Assembly (NCBI GenBank): GCA_029261715.1
Contig: JAJDAT010000051.1
Location: 62,001 to 126,000, forward strand
Source: Nitrospinia bacterium
GTDB taxonomy: Bacteria > Nitrospinota > Nitrospinia > Nitrospinales > JAJDAT01
Direction: 5' to 3'
Length of the DNA: 64,000 nt
Each line of letters opens with the position of its first letter. The first letter of the stretch is position 1. Below, piece after piece: positions 9,195-16,626 of this stretch. The notes below the pieces were generated by a model, which saw only the letters and a list, made by a program, of their open reading frames with translations, ran no database searches and was not told where the DNA came from. A program made the translations under genes and the position numbers.

Positions 9195-10526
9195 TTGGCA
9201 AGAGAAAACCAATTCTCTTTCTTCTCAACCATAACGTTTTCTACCAATAAAGGTCACATGCTTAAAGGTCGCCACCTCTTAGACTTAGATCTGCAAGACC
9301 AGATGGAATGGGCTTTCGACGCCGATCTGTCACGAGTTCGCATTACGGAAAGTCCTGTCTGTGAAAAAATTGGCGTCGCTGCGCTCGCATTCGGCGATTC
9401 CGTGCTATTTGCGCCAGGTCGCTACGCCCCAGACAATATCGAGGGCCGCCGACTGCTGGCCCATGAGATCACTCATGTTCTTCAGCAACGAGCCGGCATT
9501 GTACCTAACCAGCGCCTACATTTCCACATCAACAATGAGCTTGAGGATCACGCCGATGCCTGCGCGGATTTAGTAGCCAATGGAGAGCGTGTACCCACCG
9601 CCCTTCGATTGCGTATCGAGGGTCCGCCGACACTCGCCATCCAACCCGCCCTCGTCATTGACTCGGTGAATAACGCATACATCACGCTGGTACAAAACGC
9701 CTTAGATACTCTGGTCAACGCAAATAATGCCTTAGCCTACAACCAGCAACGTTATACTATTGGAGGGCGCTATGTCACACGGGTTACCGAAGGCGCTGGG
9801 ATAAACGCGGCCCAAGGAGCCCGTCCTCAAAGCACAACCTTAATCAGGCGGGTTATCGCGAGCGCTCATTGGACCCGAATCCAACATAGCCAAGGCAATG
9901 ACTGTAGCCCCGATAAGTGGCTCAAAGATAAGATGTGGAGCGGCATCAAGAGTTTAATTCCCTTTGTCCAGGCAGACGCAGGATTCATGAGAAAGGTCCA
10001 GGATACTGGTAGTAGTTCGGTCGCAAACTGGAGCGGCAATGCTGATCAGACTGCCAATCTCAGAATGAATGGCACGATCGGCATGGAACAGGTACACAGT
10101 TACATCCTACTTGCCCACGAATTAATCCATGCTGATCGGATTGGTCGAGGCTTTCTGCAAACGGGAATAAGTAATTCCACCTACTTGGTGGACCAACGCC
10201 AACAAATAGGCCCACATGGCCCCGTTCACCTGGTGAACCCACAAGGCGCTTTCCAAAGTGGTCAGCTCAATAACAATGGGTTAAATGTCCAGGTTGGAAT
10301 AAACAATCTCTCCAACGCTAACAGCGTTCTCACTAACCTTATCGCTGGTCAGATCTGGGTTGGCGGCACTATGGAGCGCATTGAAGAGATCGCCACGGTT
10401 GGCCTGAGCGATGACAATAACTCCGTTAATAACGATCCTAACGCCATCACCGAGAACATGATTCGCGCCGAACACGCCATCCATAAACGCCTAAAGTACG
10501 GCGCTTTCAACCAAGTTGTCCATTAG
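9195..10526 (+). CDS. Candidate toxin: DUF4157-like domain plus M91/NleD-like zinc protease domain
   Basis: 443 aa, TTG start behind CCAGGA; an ATG at 9258 is an alternative. Residues about 22-105 match DUF4157: LDLDLQDQMEWAFDADLSRV, then GRRLLAHEITHVLQQRAG with HEITH at 90-94. DUF4157 is often found at the N-terminus of proteins linked to extracellular contractile injection systems. A second zinc motif, LLAHELIHADRIGRGF, has HELIH at 308-312 and resembles the M91/NleD effector family, with a later acidic VGGTMERIEEIATVG stretch that could give the third ligand. No signal peptide, so export in or on a particle is more likely than Sec secretion. By eye it is richer in G+C than the genes on either side and it lies between decayed fibre copies, both signs of later insertion. 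Cargo role is inferred. Confidence 0.65.
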   Translation: MARENQFSFFSTITFSTNKGHMLKGRHLLDLDLQDQMEWAFDADLSRVRITESPVCEKIGVAALAFGDSVLFAPGRYAPDNIEGRRLLAHEITHVLQQRAGIVPNQRLHFHINNELEDHADACADLVANGERVPTALRLRIEGPPTLAIQPALVIDSVNNAYITLVQNALDTLVNANNALAYNQQRYTIGGRYVTRVTEGAGINAAQGARPQSTTLIRRVIASAHWTRIQHSQGNDCSPDKWLKDKMWSGIKSLIPFVQADAGFMRKVQDTGSSSVANWSGNADQTANLRMNGTIGMEQVHSYILLAHELIHADRIGRGFLQTGISNSTYLVDQRQQIGPHGPVHLVNPQGAFQSGQLNNNGLNVQVGINNLSNANSVLTNLIAGQIWVGGTMERIEEIATVGLSDDNNSVNNDPNAITENMIRAEHAIHKRLKYGAFNQVVH

Positions 10527-10554
10527 TTGAATCCTAACCGCAATACTCGCAAGC

Positions 10555-10610
10555 GGTGCCCTTCGAAAGGCTCGGGACAAGCTCTGCTTCGCTCCTCCAG
10601 GACGACATAA
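10555..10610. repeat. Interspersed intergenic repeat element
   Basis: A member of the family with a CCCTTCGA...GGCTCGGGACAAGC core and an ...CAGGACGACA end. It sits directly after the toxin gene and in front of Kelch debris. Confidence 0.5.
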
Positions 10611-10618
10611 AAAATGAG

Positions 10619-10842
10619 TCTGCCTCTGTGGTCTACGATGGCAAAATCGTGGATTTTTTTTGGGGGGTAATCCTTCCGTGGCAATGAAGTTTGGTTTTCT
10701 TCTAACGGAAGCGCCTGGACATTGGCAACCTCCCATGTAGGCTAGCTATGCTTCTGATGCAACCGTATTTAATGATCGCATCTGGATGATTGCCAGAATA
10801 GCGGGTGGCTATAAAAATAAAATGTGGCACACTTCTGAATAA
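10619..10842 (+). pseudogene. Frameshifted C-terminal remnant of a Kelch fibre
   Basis: Read across frames, this stretch encodes SVVYDGK...WIxxGG...EVWFSSNGSAWTLATSH...DATVFNDRIWMI...GGYKNKMWHTSE and a TAA at 10840. That matches the last two blades and the C-terminal WHTSA of the fibres at 5350 and 7108. A poly-T/poly-G run near 10655-10670 and a TAG near 10738 break the frame. It shows that the Kelch array once extended past the site where the toxin gene now lies. Confidence 0.75.
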
Positions 10843-10860
10843 ACGACTGGAGCTTAAGCA

Positions 10861-10899
10861 ATAGTTTCTACTTTTACTCAACTGGATTTCACATCGTAA
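10861..10899 (+). pseudogene. Dead 5' end of a further Kelch fibre copy
   Basis: After the remnant stop comes the same GGAGCTTAAGCA leader. Then codons for I-V-S-T-F-T-Q-L-D-F-T-S and a TAA match the VSTFIQPDNTSQDG start of the live fibres, with ATG mutated to ATA. Nothing more of this copy is recognisable before the convergent gene ends at 10941. Confidence 0.6.
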
Positions 10900-10940
10900 A
10901 CAGGATCTGAGGATCTACATAAATTGATTCCAGAAATCTT

Positions 10941-11801
10941 TTATTCTTGATGAATCATACTACTTCCATCAAACCCATTTCCTTTAGCTATTCCCATTTG
11001 AACGACGGCCGGATAAACCGTTTTATCTTTCGTTGTCGAATCTAACGGGAGATCAGAGGCAGGCTTAGGATCCCTGCCAGGAAAGTCAAACGGAAAATCA
11101 TCAACAGCTTCAACGAATGGTAAAAGACTTATTCCCCGAGCTAATTGAGGGCCTTTACCTACAGGTTTTTTGATTTTTACGGCTCTCCAACTTACTTGTA
11201 TGAATTCCGGTGCGTACCCATATAATTGAGTGGGGTTAGTTTCGTCAACATACCAACAGGCTTTTGAGCATTGAACTAAATACGCAACTCCATACCAATC
11301 ATCGCGATGCACCCCATGATTACCTATGTCATAATGACGACATTTTAATAGAAATTTATCGATAAAACCCTCTACCGTAGCATGGTTACTATTTGCTGTA
11401 ATTGTAAGAGGAGTTAAATTTGAACGCTCATGCCCGGGGCCTCCCCAACGTCCATTAATTAAATGACCTCTGATCCATAGATCTTTTCCATCCTCATCTA
11501 CATCTTCCTTAAACAGATGCCCAGGTCTTCCTCCTGCAGGAGGGGCTCCTGCCCCTGCTGCAGCTCCTGCTCCTGCTGCAGCTCCTGGCCAAGCTGCGTT
11601 AAATCCAGGCCAATCCCCCACTGGTGGATTTATTCTTTCTTCGCCAGGCATCTTCAGGTCTGGCCCCAGCAGAGCAAATGCCGATGTGCCCCCCATATCA
11701 ATCCCGTGCCTCATTGCAGAGGGACCCTTCACAAAATCACAGAAAGTAAAATTAGCTTTATCAGTCCCCCAACGAACTCCATCGTATTTAAGACGACTCA
11801 T
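10941..11801 (-). CDS. Candidate nuclease-type toxin with Ala/Gly/Pro linker
   Basis: 286 aa, ATG behind TTGGAG. Residues 1-65 are of unknown type. Residues 70-92 are an Ala/Gly/Pro linker, a usual joint between a delivery part and a toxic part. Residues 111-140 hold RGHLINGRWGGPG, then NLTPL and NSNH. The order GH(L)..N..GGPG...NLTP...N..H is seen in DNA/RNA non-specific endonuclease-like domains of polymorphic and phage-borne toxins, where the His and Asn residues would form a beta-beta-metal active site. The family call is mine from the motif and unconfirmed. It is the only minus-strand gene among the tail genes before 24 kb. No obvious immunity gene lies next to it, and no signal peptide is seen. 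Confidence 0.5.
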   Translation of the reverse strand: MSRLKYDGVRWGTDKANFTFCDFVKGPSAMRHGIDMGGTSAFALLGPDLKMPGEERINPPVGDWPGFNAAWPGAAAGAGAAAGAGAPPAGGRPGHLFKEDVDEDGKDLWIRGHLINGRWGGPGHERSNLTPLTITANSNHATVEGFIDKFLLKCRHYDIGNHGVHRDDWYGVAYLVQCSKACWYVDETNPTQLYGYAPEFIQVSWRAVKIKKPVGKGPQLARGISLLPFVEAVDDFPFDFPGRDPKPASDLPLDSTTKDKTVYPAVVQMGIAKGNGFDGSSMIHQE

Positions 11802-12046
11802 TTTTTACTCCAAGGATGATATGCATTTTTTTTCGTTTAAATCAAAATATTTTGTAGATCAATTTATAATTTTGAGGCTTCTAGTACAACTACGTTCCCC
11901 TTAAACTCATGCGAAATATTCTCATACATTTCGGATCATATAGTTTTTATTCCCTTCGGTCAAAAGAAATCAACTGTCCATAAGGAACCATTCACCTAAG
12001 ATCAAAGGGCCTACCAACATAATTCTAGCAAACTAGGAAGCGCAAA

Positions 12047-12143
12047 GATTTTATTAAATCGAGGCAATATCCTTCACCTATACGGAGCCTGCACTGAACG
12101 CAGTCGAAGTGTATCCCTTCTGGATGACAAGTCATGGGGACTG
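12047..12143. repeat. Interspersed intergenic repeat element (long form)
   Basis: Begins ATTTTATTAAATCGAGGC and ends CTTCTGGATGACA..CATGGGGACTG, both shared with copies near 23755, 41139 and 50513. The interior holds a small CTGC/GCAG hairpin. The rest of the gap 11802-12046 shows no gene or strong signal. Confidence 0.6.
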
Positions 12144-12206
12144 CTGAAAATTAGTTCCTTTATCCATCAACACGTAAAAATATTTTTCCTCATCTAATTC
12201 TTCCTA

Positions 12207-12440
12207 ATTTTCGTTATGGATTCTCCAACGATATCGGCACAACTATTTTCGTTATGGATCGTCCTGTTACGCTCTTTCCACTTTTGTTGTAAATTTAACT
12301 TAGATAATTCACATACGTTAACCGATTTCTAAGTTTTAATTCGCCCAAAACTTCGATTTAAATCCGCCATTATCCAAGGCGAAAAATGCCTTCATATACG
12401 AATAAATTTAATATTTTTGGTTTAATTATTAGGGGATCTT
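12207..12440 (+). promoter_or_regulatory. Putative control region of the tail operon, with 15-bp direct repeats
   Basis: ATTTTCGTTATGGAT occurs twice (12207-12221 and 12245-12259), 38 bp apart. The surrounding stretch up to about 12380 aligns by eye with 29758-29930, the leader of the fibre at 30159. It shares GCACAACTATTTT, TGTTACGCTC-like and GTTGTAAATTT blocks in the same order. Two different operons with a common leader and repeated boxes suggest a shared regulator or promoter. No clear -35/-10 pair could be assigned by eye. Confidence 0.5.
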
Positions 12441-12442
12441 AA

Positions 12443-12949
12443 ATGCCACATCAAATTAGTATCGGCCTGGACATAATTTCGCAATTGACGAAAGTCTTTG
12501 ACCTCAACACGGCTAACTCCAAACTCAATTATCAACAAGACTTTAACTGGACAGACGGTTCTGGAGCAAGTCAATCCCAAGCGGTTTTTCACGACAAGCG
12601 AACTCTTAGCGCCAGCGCTTCGGAAGATCTTGATCTGGCCGGTTCTTTGGTCGACGCTTTTGGCGACACTATTACCTTCACGGCTGTTAAAGCGCTTATC
12701 GTTAAAGCGGAATCGGCAAACACTAACGATGTTCACGTTGGTGGAGCGGCTTCGAACGCTTTGATCAACTGGGTTGGCGACGCTACCGATATCGTTGTCG
12801 TTAAACCTGGCGGTTTATTGGCTTTGGTCGCAGAAGACGCTAGTGGTTACGCCGTTACCGCCGGTACCGCAGACATATTAAAAATTACAAATTCGGCCGC
12901 AGGAACCGATGTTACCTACGAAATAATCCTCGTTGGAGAAACCTCTTAA
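12443..12949 (+). CDS. Phage-type structural protein of unknown role
   Basis: 168 aa, first gene of the tail operon, with an AGGGGATCTT stretch before the ATG. The protein is beta-rich, with KALIVKAESANTNDVHVGGA and a closing GYAVTAGTADILKITNSAAG motif. I have seen this type of ending in small phage structural proteins encoded next to tail completion and tail tube genes. The precise role (decoration, tail terminator partner) is not clear. No signal peptide or membrane helix. The operon position just before the DUF3168-like protein supports a virion component. Confidence 0.6.
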   Translation: MPHQISIGLDIISQLTKVFDLNTANSKLNYQQDFNWTDGSGASQSQAVFHDKRTLSASASEDLDLAGSLVDAFGDTITFTAVKALIVKAESANTNDVHVGGAASNALINWVGDATDIVVVKPGGLLALVAEDASGYAVTAGTADILKITNSAAGTDVTYEIILVGETS

Positions 12950-12950
12950 A

Positions 12951-12995
12951 ATGCCTACCTCTTCAACACTACTTCAGTACGGAGTTTCATTATGA
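12951..12995 (+). CDS. 14-codon leader ORF overlapping the tail completion gene
   Basis: ATG at 12951 opens MPTSSTLLQYGVSL and stops at TGA 12993-12995. The stop overlaps the ATG of the next gene as ATGA. It may be a translational coupling device between 12443 and 12992, or chance. No homology can be judged at this length. Confidence 0.2.
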   Translation: MPTSSTLLQYGVSL

Positions 12996-13381
12996 TTGGA
13001 ACTCTACTCTACGAAAAGATAACGGGAAATCCGGAAATAGCGGCCATCATTGCCTCCCGCATGTATCCAGTCGCTTTACCGCAAACTCCTACAGTTCCTG
13101 CGGTCGTTTACTTTTTTGATAACGCCACTTCAACGCTTTCGTACTCAGGCCCTTCGGGGCTTGAGTCAGCCACTTTACGGGTCGATTCCTGGGCTGACAA
13201 TTTTGACGAAGCTAAAAACCTCGCCGCAAAAGTAAAAGAAATTCTCAACGGATGGAAGAAAAACATACCGGCTGGCGCCGTCCAGGGTACTTTTTTCAAA
13301 GGCGAAAAAGATATTTTTGACGAAGATAAAATTCTTTATTCCACTCAACAAACTTACCTCATTCATTACACGGAGACTTAA
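12992..13381 (+). CDS. Tail completion protein, DUF3168-like
   Basis: 129 aa. MIGTLLYEKITGNPEIAAII, then SRMYPVALPQTPTVPAVVY and a final YSTQQTYLIHYTE strand, follow the usual pattern of DUF3168 (lambda gpU/HK97 gp10-like) tail completion proteins. These form the hexameric ring that ends tail tube growth and docks the head. Length fits the family. The start overlaps a mini-ORF, and the tail tube gene follows after 3 bp. Its presence means the tail has a proper proximal end, whether or not a head is ever attached. Confidence 0.75.
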   Translation: MIGTLLYEKITGNPEIAAIIASRMYPVALPQTPTVPAVVYFFDNATSTLSYSGPSGLESATLRVDSWADNFDEAKNLAAKVKEILNGWKKNIPAGAVQGTFFKGEKDIFDEDKILYSTQQTYLIHYTET

Positions 13382-13384
13382 TAA

Positions 13385-13819
13385 ATGACTTCTTCAGCAA
13401 CTATTGGTTTTGGAACTTTATTTAAACGTGGCGATGGCGGCGGTACTGAAACGTTCGCGACGGTAGCGGAAGTCGTTAGTATTTCCGGTCCATCTTTATC
13501 TATGGACACGGTAGACGTAACTCATATGGAATCTACCGGAACTTATCGCGAATTCATCCCTGGTTTGAAAGACGGCGGCGAAGTGAGCGTTACGTTGAAT
13601 TTTTTACCGGCAGACGCTACCCAAAACGCTACGGCGGGTATTTTGAAAGATTATAACGACCGCGTTTTGAGAAACTTTCAAATCGTTTTTCCTGATTCTG
13701 GAAATACCACCTGGACTATCGCAGGTTACGTTACCGCTTTTGAAGCAGAGACTCCATTGGAAGATAAGATGACCGCAAGCGTTACGATTAAAGTATCCGG
13801 CGAACCTACTTTAGCTTAA
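13385..13819 (+). CDS. Major tail tube protein (lambda gpV N-domain-like)
   Basis: 144 aa, with GGAG at the end of the previous gene as ribosome site. Typical features: a loop with EVVSISGPSLSMDTVDVTHM, then GTYREFIPGLKDGGEVSVTL, and the final strand KMTASVTIKVSGEPTL. These are hallmarks of siphovirus and gene-transfer-agent tail tube subunits. It lies between tail completion and the chaperone pair, the standard order. It is short, with no extra Ig-like domain, unlike the Kelch-bearing tube-like protein at 921. Confidence 0.85.
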   Translation: MTSSATIGFGTLFKRGDGGGTETFATVAEVVSISGPSLSMDTVDVTHMESTGTYREFIPGLKDGGEVSVTLNFLPADATQNATAGILKDYNDRVLRNFQIVFPDSGNTTWTIAGYVTAFEAETPLEDKMTASVTIKVSGEPTLA

Positions 13820-13847
13820 TTCACAAAATATAGGAGAAAGCCGGTTT

Positions 13848-14201
13848 ATGGCTAACGCAAAAAAAGGCGAATACAAAATTGAAGCAAACGGTAACTCCGT
13901 TACGCTCAAATACACCACCAATGCGCTATGCGAGTTGGAAAACAAAATGGGATTATCTATCCCCGAAATCGGCCAAAAAATATTGGGCGGCGAAAATATT
14001 TCCTTTGCCGCTATCCGCACTCTCTTCTGGGCTGGCCTTATAGCTAGCGGTCCAGAAGTGACGGAGGCCGAAGCGGGAGAACTCATCGACGCTATCGGTT
14101 TTCAAGAAGCGACTAACGGGATCAGTCATGCGTTTGCCCTCGCTTTTCCCGAAGCTGGCTCACAGGAATCCAGCGGAGAAACTCCTGAAAAAAAAATGTG
14201 A
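13848..14201 (+). CDS. Tail assembly chaperone, upstream frame (lambda gpG analogue)
   Basis: 117 aa, with TAGGAGAAAG before the ATG. The KLxxNALCELExxxGxSIPE and ISFAAIRTLFWAGL pattern matches the GTA gp10-like/tail chaperone family, proteins that coat the tape measure before tube growth. The Glu-Lys tail is encoded by a 9-A run directly before ATG TGA. A -1 slip there would extend the protein into the next frame to about 234 residues, as in lambda G/GT. Position between tail tube and tape measure is exactly that of G. Confidence 0.8.
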   Translation: MANAKKGEYKIEANGNSVTLKYTTNALCELENKMGLSIPEIGQKILGGENISFAAIRTLFWAGLIASGPEVTEAEAGELIDAIGFQEATNGISHAFALAFPEAGSQESSGETPEKKM

Positions 14202-14237
14202 CCCGTTCCAACGATTGGGATTGGGACTGGGACGGGT
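14189..14237 (+). promoter_or_regulatory. -1 programmed ribosomal frameshift signal
   Basis: A slippery heptamer A AAA AAA (14189-14195) is in the correct phase of the upstream gene and followed by a 5-nt spacer. A 9-bp stem follows: ACCCGTTCC at 14201-14209 pairs with GGGACGGGT at 14229-14237, with one G-U pair and a 19-nt loop. The zero-frame stop TGA is at 14199-14201. The -1 frame continues as AAT GTG ACC into the downstream chaperone frame to 14551. Confidence 0.8.
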
Positions 14238-14551
14238 TGATCGTAAGCGCTTTAGAAGCTGGCGTTGATCTCGATGAATTTTGGAGAAGAACTCCGGCTG
14301 AATTGGGCTTCATTTTTGAAGCGTTTAACAAAAATATCGAACGAGAAAGTAACCTTGCTCTGCTAAACACCTGGATGTCTGCCGCTTTGCAAAGAACAAA
14401 GCGAATGCCGCTTCTTAAAGATTTAATAAAAGAACCGAAGAAGACAAAACGTCAAACTTGGAAAGATCAACTCGCGTTTGTCAAAATGTTAAACGCCGCT
14501 TTTGGCGGTTCCGACAAAAGCGATACCAATACAAATCATAAAAAAGGATAA
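14198..14551 (+). CDS. Tail assembly chaperone, downstream frame (lambda T-part analogue)
   Basis: If translated alone it would need a GTG start overlapping the upstream stop, giving 117 aa. More likely it is the C-terminal part of a frameshift fusion. The sequence NDWDWDWDGLIVSALEAGVD, then LDEFWRRTPAELGFIFEAFN and helices rich in Lys, is like the small chaperone encoded just before the tape measure in many tails and in gene transfer agents (W..LxxxFxxRxP.EL). It would recruit tail tube subunits to the tape measure. Confidence 0.75.
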   Translation: MTRSNDWDWDWDGLIVSALEAGVDLDEFWRRTPAELGFIFEAFNKNIERESNLALLNTWMSAALQRTKRMPLLKDLIKEPKKTKRQTWKDQLAFVKMLNAAFGGSDKSDTNTNHKKG

Positions 14552-14556
14552 GAACA

Positions 14557-15606
14557 TTGGCTACCAACGACGTTGGAGAATTGCTATTAGGATTGAAACT
14601 AGACAAAATTCTTCTAAGAAAAGACCTGGCTAACGCACAAATCTGTTTGTCTAATTTTTCGGTTGAAGTTTCCCAAAATATGGCAACGTTGGGAAACAAT
14701 ATAACTCAATCTCTTTTGACTCCTTTTGTTCAGTTAGATCAAACGATTAACCAAATAAAGGAAAATGTTTTCGAAGCAGGCAAAGCAATTACTGAATCTG
14801 GTCTTGTCGGCCAAATTGGAGCCGATCAATCTCAATTAAAGAAACAAGATCCAACATCAAACCTGATCTCCGATGGTGGAAAAATAGCTGGAGACCTTAA
14901 AAACATTCTTGAGCTTTCAGATGGGCTTCTAGATTTTGGGAAAAAGTTTCCAGAACTATCTAAAGTCCTTGGACCTGGCGTTTCAAAACTCATAACAACT
15001 TTCGCATCTCTAGCAAAGCCATTATTAAGCATAAGTAAAATAGTTATTCCTGCCCTTTTAAAGGGATTGGGTAGTATTGGCAGTTTTATTTTGGGTCCAT
15101 TAGGAGTGATTGCTATTGTTGCTCTTTCTACAGCATGGGATGTATGGGGTGAAGATCTTATAAAAATTTGGGAAAAAGTTAAAAAATTTTTTTCTGAAAC
15201 CTTTGACTCAATCGCAAAAAAAATAAAAACATTTACCGACTATTTGACCAATTCCGCAAAATATTTTAAAAATCTCGCTCAAGATGTGTTCGGCGATTTT
15301 TTTGGAAGTTCAGATTCAAAAAAAACAGTAAAAATTACGCCTTCTGTATCCCAGCCTCCGGCTTTAGCAACAGGGTTATCAATCGTACCACAAGACATGT
15401 TGGCATTTTTGCATAAAGGCGAGACTGTATTGAATCGGTCCGAGTCGGCGTTGGCTGGTGCGGGACTAGGTGGTTTACAAATTCAAGGAGACGTGGTGGT
15501 CAATGTTCCTCCGGGGATGTCCAACCCTCGCGAGATGGCTAAAACTATGCTGAAAGAAATGAACACTATTTTAAAACGCCAAAGCGGGAAAGGAATTGGA
15601 CTATGA
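14557..15606 (+). CDS. Tape measure protein (short)
   Basis: 349 aa, TTG start behind AAAGGA. N-terminal amphipathic helices (GELLLGLKLDKILLRKDLAN) are followed by a central hydrophobic segment (about residues 160-200, GSFILGPLGVIAIVALST). The C-terminus is typical of tape measures, with GLSIVPQDMLAFLHKGETVL and NRSESALAGAGLGG. Position after the chaperone pair confirms the role: it sets tail length and may help membrane passage. 349 residues is short for a siphovirus and would imply a stubby tail of roughly 50 nm at 0.15 nm per residue. The stop overlaps the next start (ATGA). Confidence 0.8.
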   Translation: MATNDVGELLLGLKLDKILLRKDLANAQICLSNFSVEVSQNMATLGNNITQSLLTPFVQLDQTINQIKENVFEAGKAITESGLVGQIGADQSQLKKQDPTSNLISDGGKIAGDLKNILELSDGLLDFGKKFPELSKVLGPGVSKLITTFASLAKPLLSISKIVIPALLKGLGSIGSFILGPLGVIAIVALSTAWDVWGEDLIKIWEKVKKFFSETFDSIAKKIKTFTDYLTNSAKYFKNLAQDVFGDFFGSSDSKKTVKITPSVSQPPALATGLSIVPQDMLAFLHKGETVLNRSESALAGAGLGGLQIQGDVVVNVPPGMSNPREMAKTMLKEMNTILKRQSGKGIGL

Positions 15607-15986
15607 GTTACCCTGAATTTCATTACCCTACTCGGCAAAGCCCAACTATCTCTTGGCTTCCATCTCTCGGACATCAACCTGGCGCAGAACCGGTTACTGA
15701 CTATCCTAACCAAATCGTCCAAGAAACCGCTGGCAATACGTTACGTATTCAGGAAAAAGGAATCAAACGCCAAACCTACACGTTGCAGTTTGTGGGATTG
15801 TCCAAGGCAGATAAAGATTCTCTGCAAATATTTTTTGAAACGATTAAAAAGTCGCTCAACTCATTTGAGTTTATCGACCGTGATGGTCAATCGCATACGG
15901 TTCATTGGATGAACGCTTTTGAGTTTCCTACTATTGGAATGGATGGGTTGCACTATTCTGGGGAAATTGTCCTAAGAAAAGTTTAG
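15603..15986 (+). CDS. Minor tail protein
   Basis: 127 aa, starting inside the tape measure stop as ATGA, so translationally coupled. It has FHYPTRQSPTISWLPSLGHQ at the N-terminus and a beta-rich body with FEFIDRDGQSHTVHWM and a GLHYSGEIVLRKV end. This looks like the small distal tail proteins (gpM/DUF-type) that start the tail tip ring. No enzymatic motif. The exact family is not certain; the operon position supports a distal-tail role. Confidence 0.6.
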   Translation: MSYPEFHYPTRQSPTISWLPSLGHQPGAEPVTDYPNQIVQETAGNTLRIQEKGIKRQTYTLQFVGLSKADKDSLQIFFETIKKSLNSFEFIDRDGQSHTVHWMNAFEFPTIGMDGLHYSGEIVLRKV

Positions 15987-16100
15987 GCCCCTTCGACAAG
16001 CTCAGGGAAGGCTTCGAAAAACACAAAAGAACACAGAAAAAGATTAGTAAAATGTGGTCGCCCTTCGAGAACCTCAGGGTGACAATTTATTTAATTAAAG
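15987..16100. repeat. Two tandem intergenic repeat elements
   Basis: CCCTTCGACAAGCTCAGGG followed by CTTCGAAAAACACAAAAGAA, then GTGGTCGCCCTTCGAGAACC..CAGGGTGACAATTTA. The same two sub-motifs recur at 20140-20222, 20420-20560 and 20965-21030. Confidence 0.65.
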
Positions 16101-16123
16101 TCGAAACATTTTGAGGAAGTTCA

Positions 16124-16444
16124 ATGATCGATTGGAAAAATAGTTTACCGGAACATTTTCATATAGAACCCGACGTAGAGGGTATCGAAGATAAAAAAAG
16201 TCACGTAGTTTATCCCGTTCGCGTCTATCACACCGAATCTGGCGAAGAAGCTTTACTGACACACATCACGATAAAAAATCCGTTTCACAACAACTTGAAA
16301 GAGATTCCTGATTGGAAAGATCGGGTGATGACTATTCTGAATAGTCGTGTCAAACAACAGTTATTACAACGGATTCAAGCGGAGCCACAACCGATTGGGG
16401 ACTTGGTCCAGTTAATGGACGAACCGGCAAAGCCAGTGGTATAG
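16124..16444 (+). CDS. Small protein of the tail operon, function unknown
   Basis: 106 aa, AGGAAG ribosome site. MIDWKNSLPEHFHIEPDVEG opens a probably soluble alpha/beta protein with no signal peptide, membrane helix or Cys. The middle has PVRVYHTESGEEALLTHITI, and the end is a helix with VKQQLLQRIQAEPQPIGDLV. I do not recognise the family. Flanked by repeat elements on both sides. It may help tip assembly, by position only. Confidence 0.5.
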   Translation: MIDWKNSLPEHFHIEPDVEGIEDKKSHVVYPVRVYHTESGEEALLTHITIKNPFHNNLKEIPDWKDRVMTILNSRVKQQLLQRIQAEPQPIGDLVQLMDEPAKPVV

Positions 16445-16580
16445 AGGTGGTCGTGCTTCGAGAACCTCAGCGTGATCCTTCGACGTTGCTCAGGACAGGC
16501 GCATCAAAGGATTCGAAGCGAGATCCTTCACCGATACTAACGTATCGCTTCTGGATGACATGCGATGGTTATCCATTCAA
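16445..16580. repeat. Composite intergenic repeat with hairpin
   Basis: GTGGTCGTGCTTCGAGAACC, then CCTTCGACGTTGCTCAGGAC, then CGAGATCCTTCAC, the hairpin CGATAC-TAAC-GTATCG (16532-16547), and CTTCTGGATGACATGCGATGG. The hairpin arms differ from those in sister elements while the flanks are the same. Confidence 0.65.
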
Positions 16581-16626
16581 ACGTGATGCGTATCATAAGT
16601 TAAGAAAATACTAAGAAAAACAAATA

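Noticed and set aside
9195-10526. Assigning the locus to a contractile injection system because of DUF4157
   Set aside because: No sheath, AAA+ ATPase, spike or gp25-like gene is present in the window; the tail genes are of the non-contractile type.
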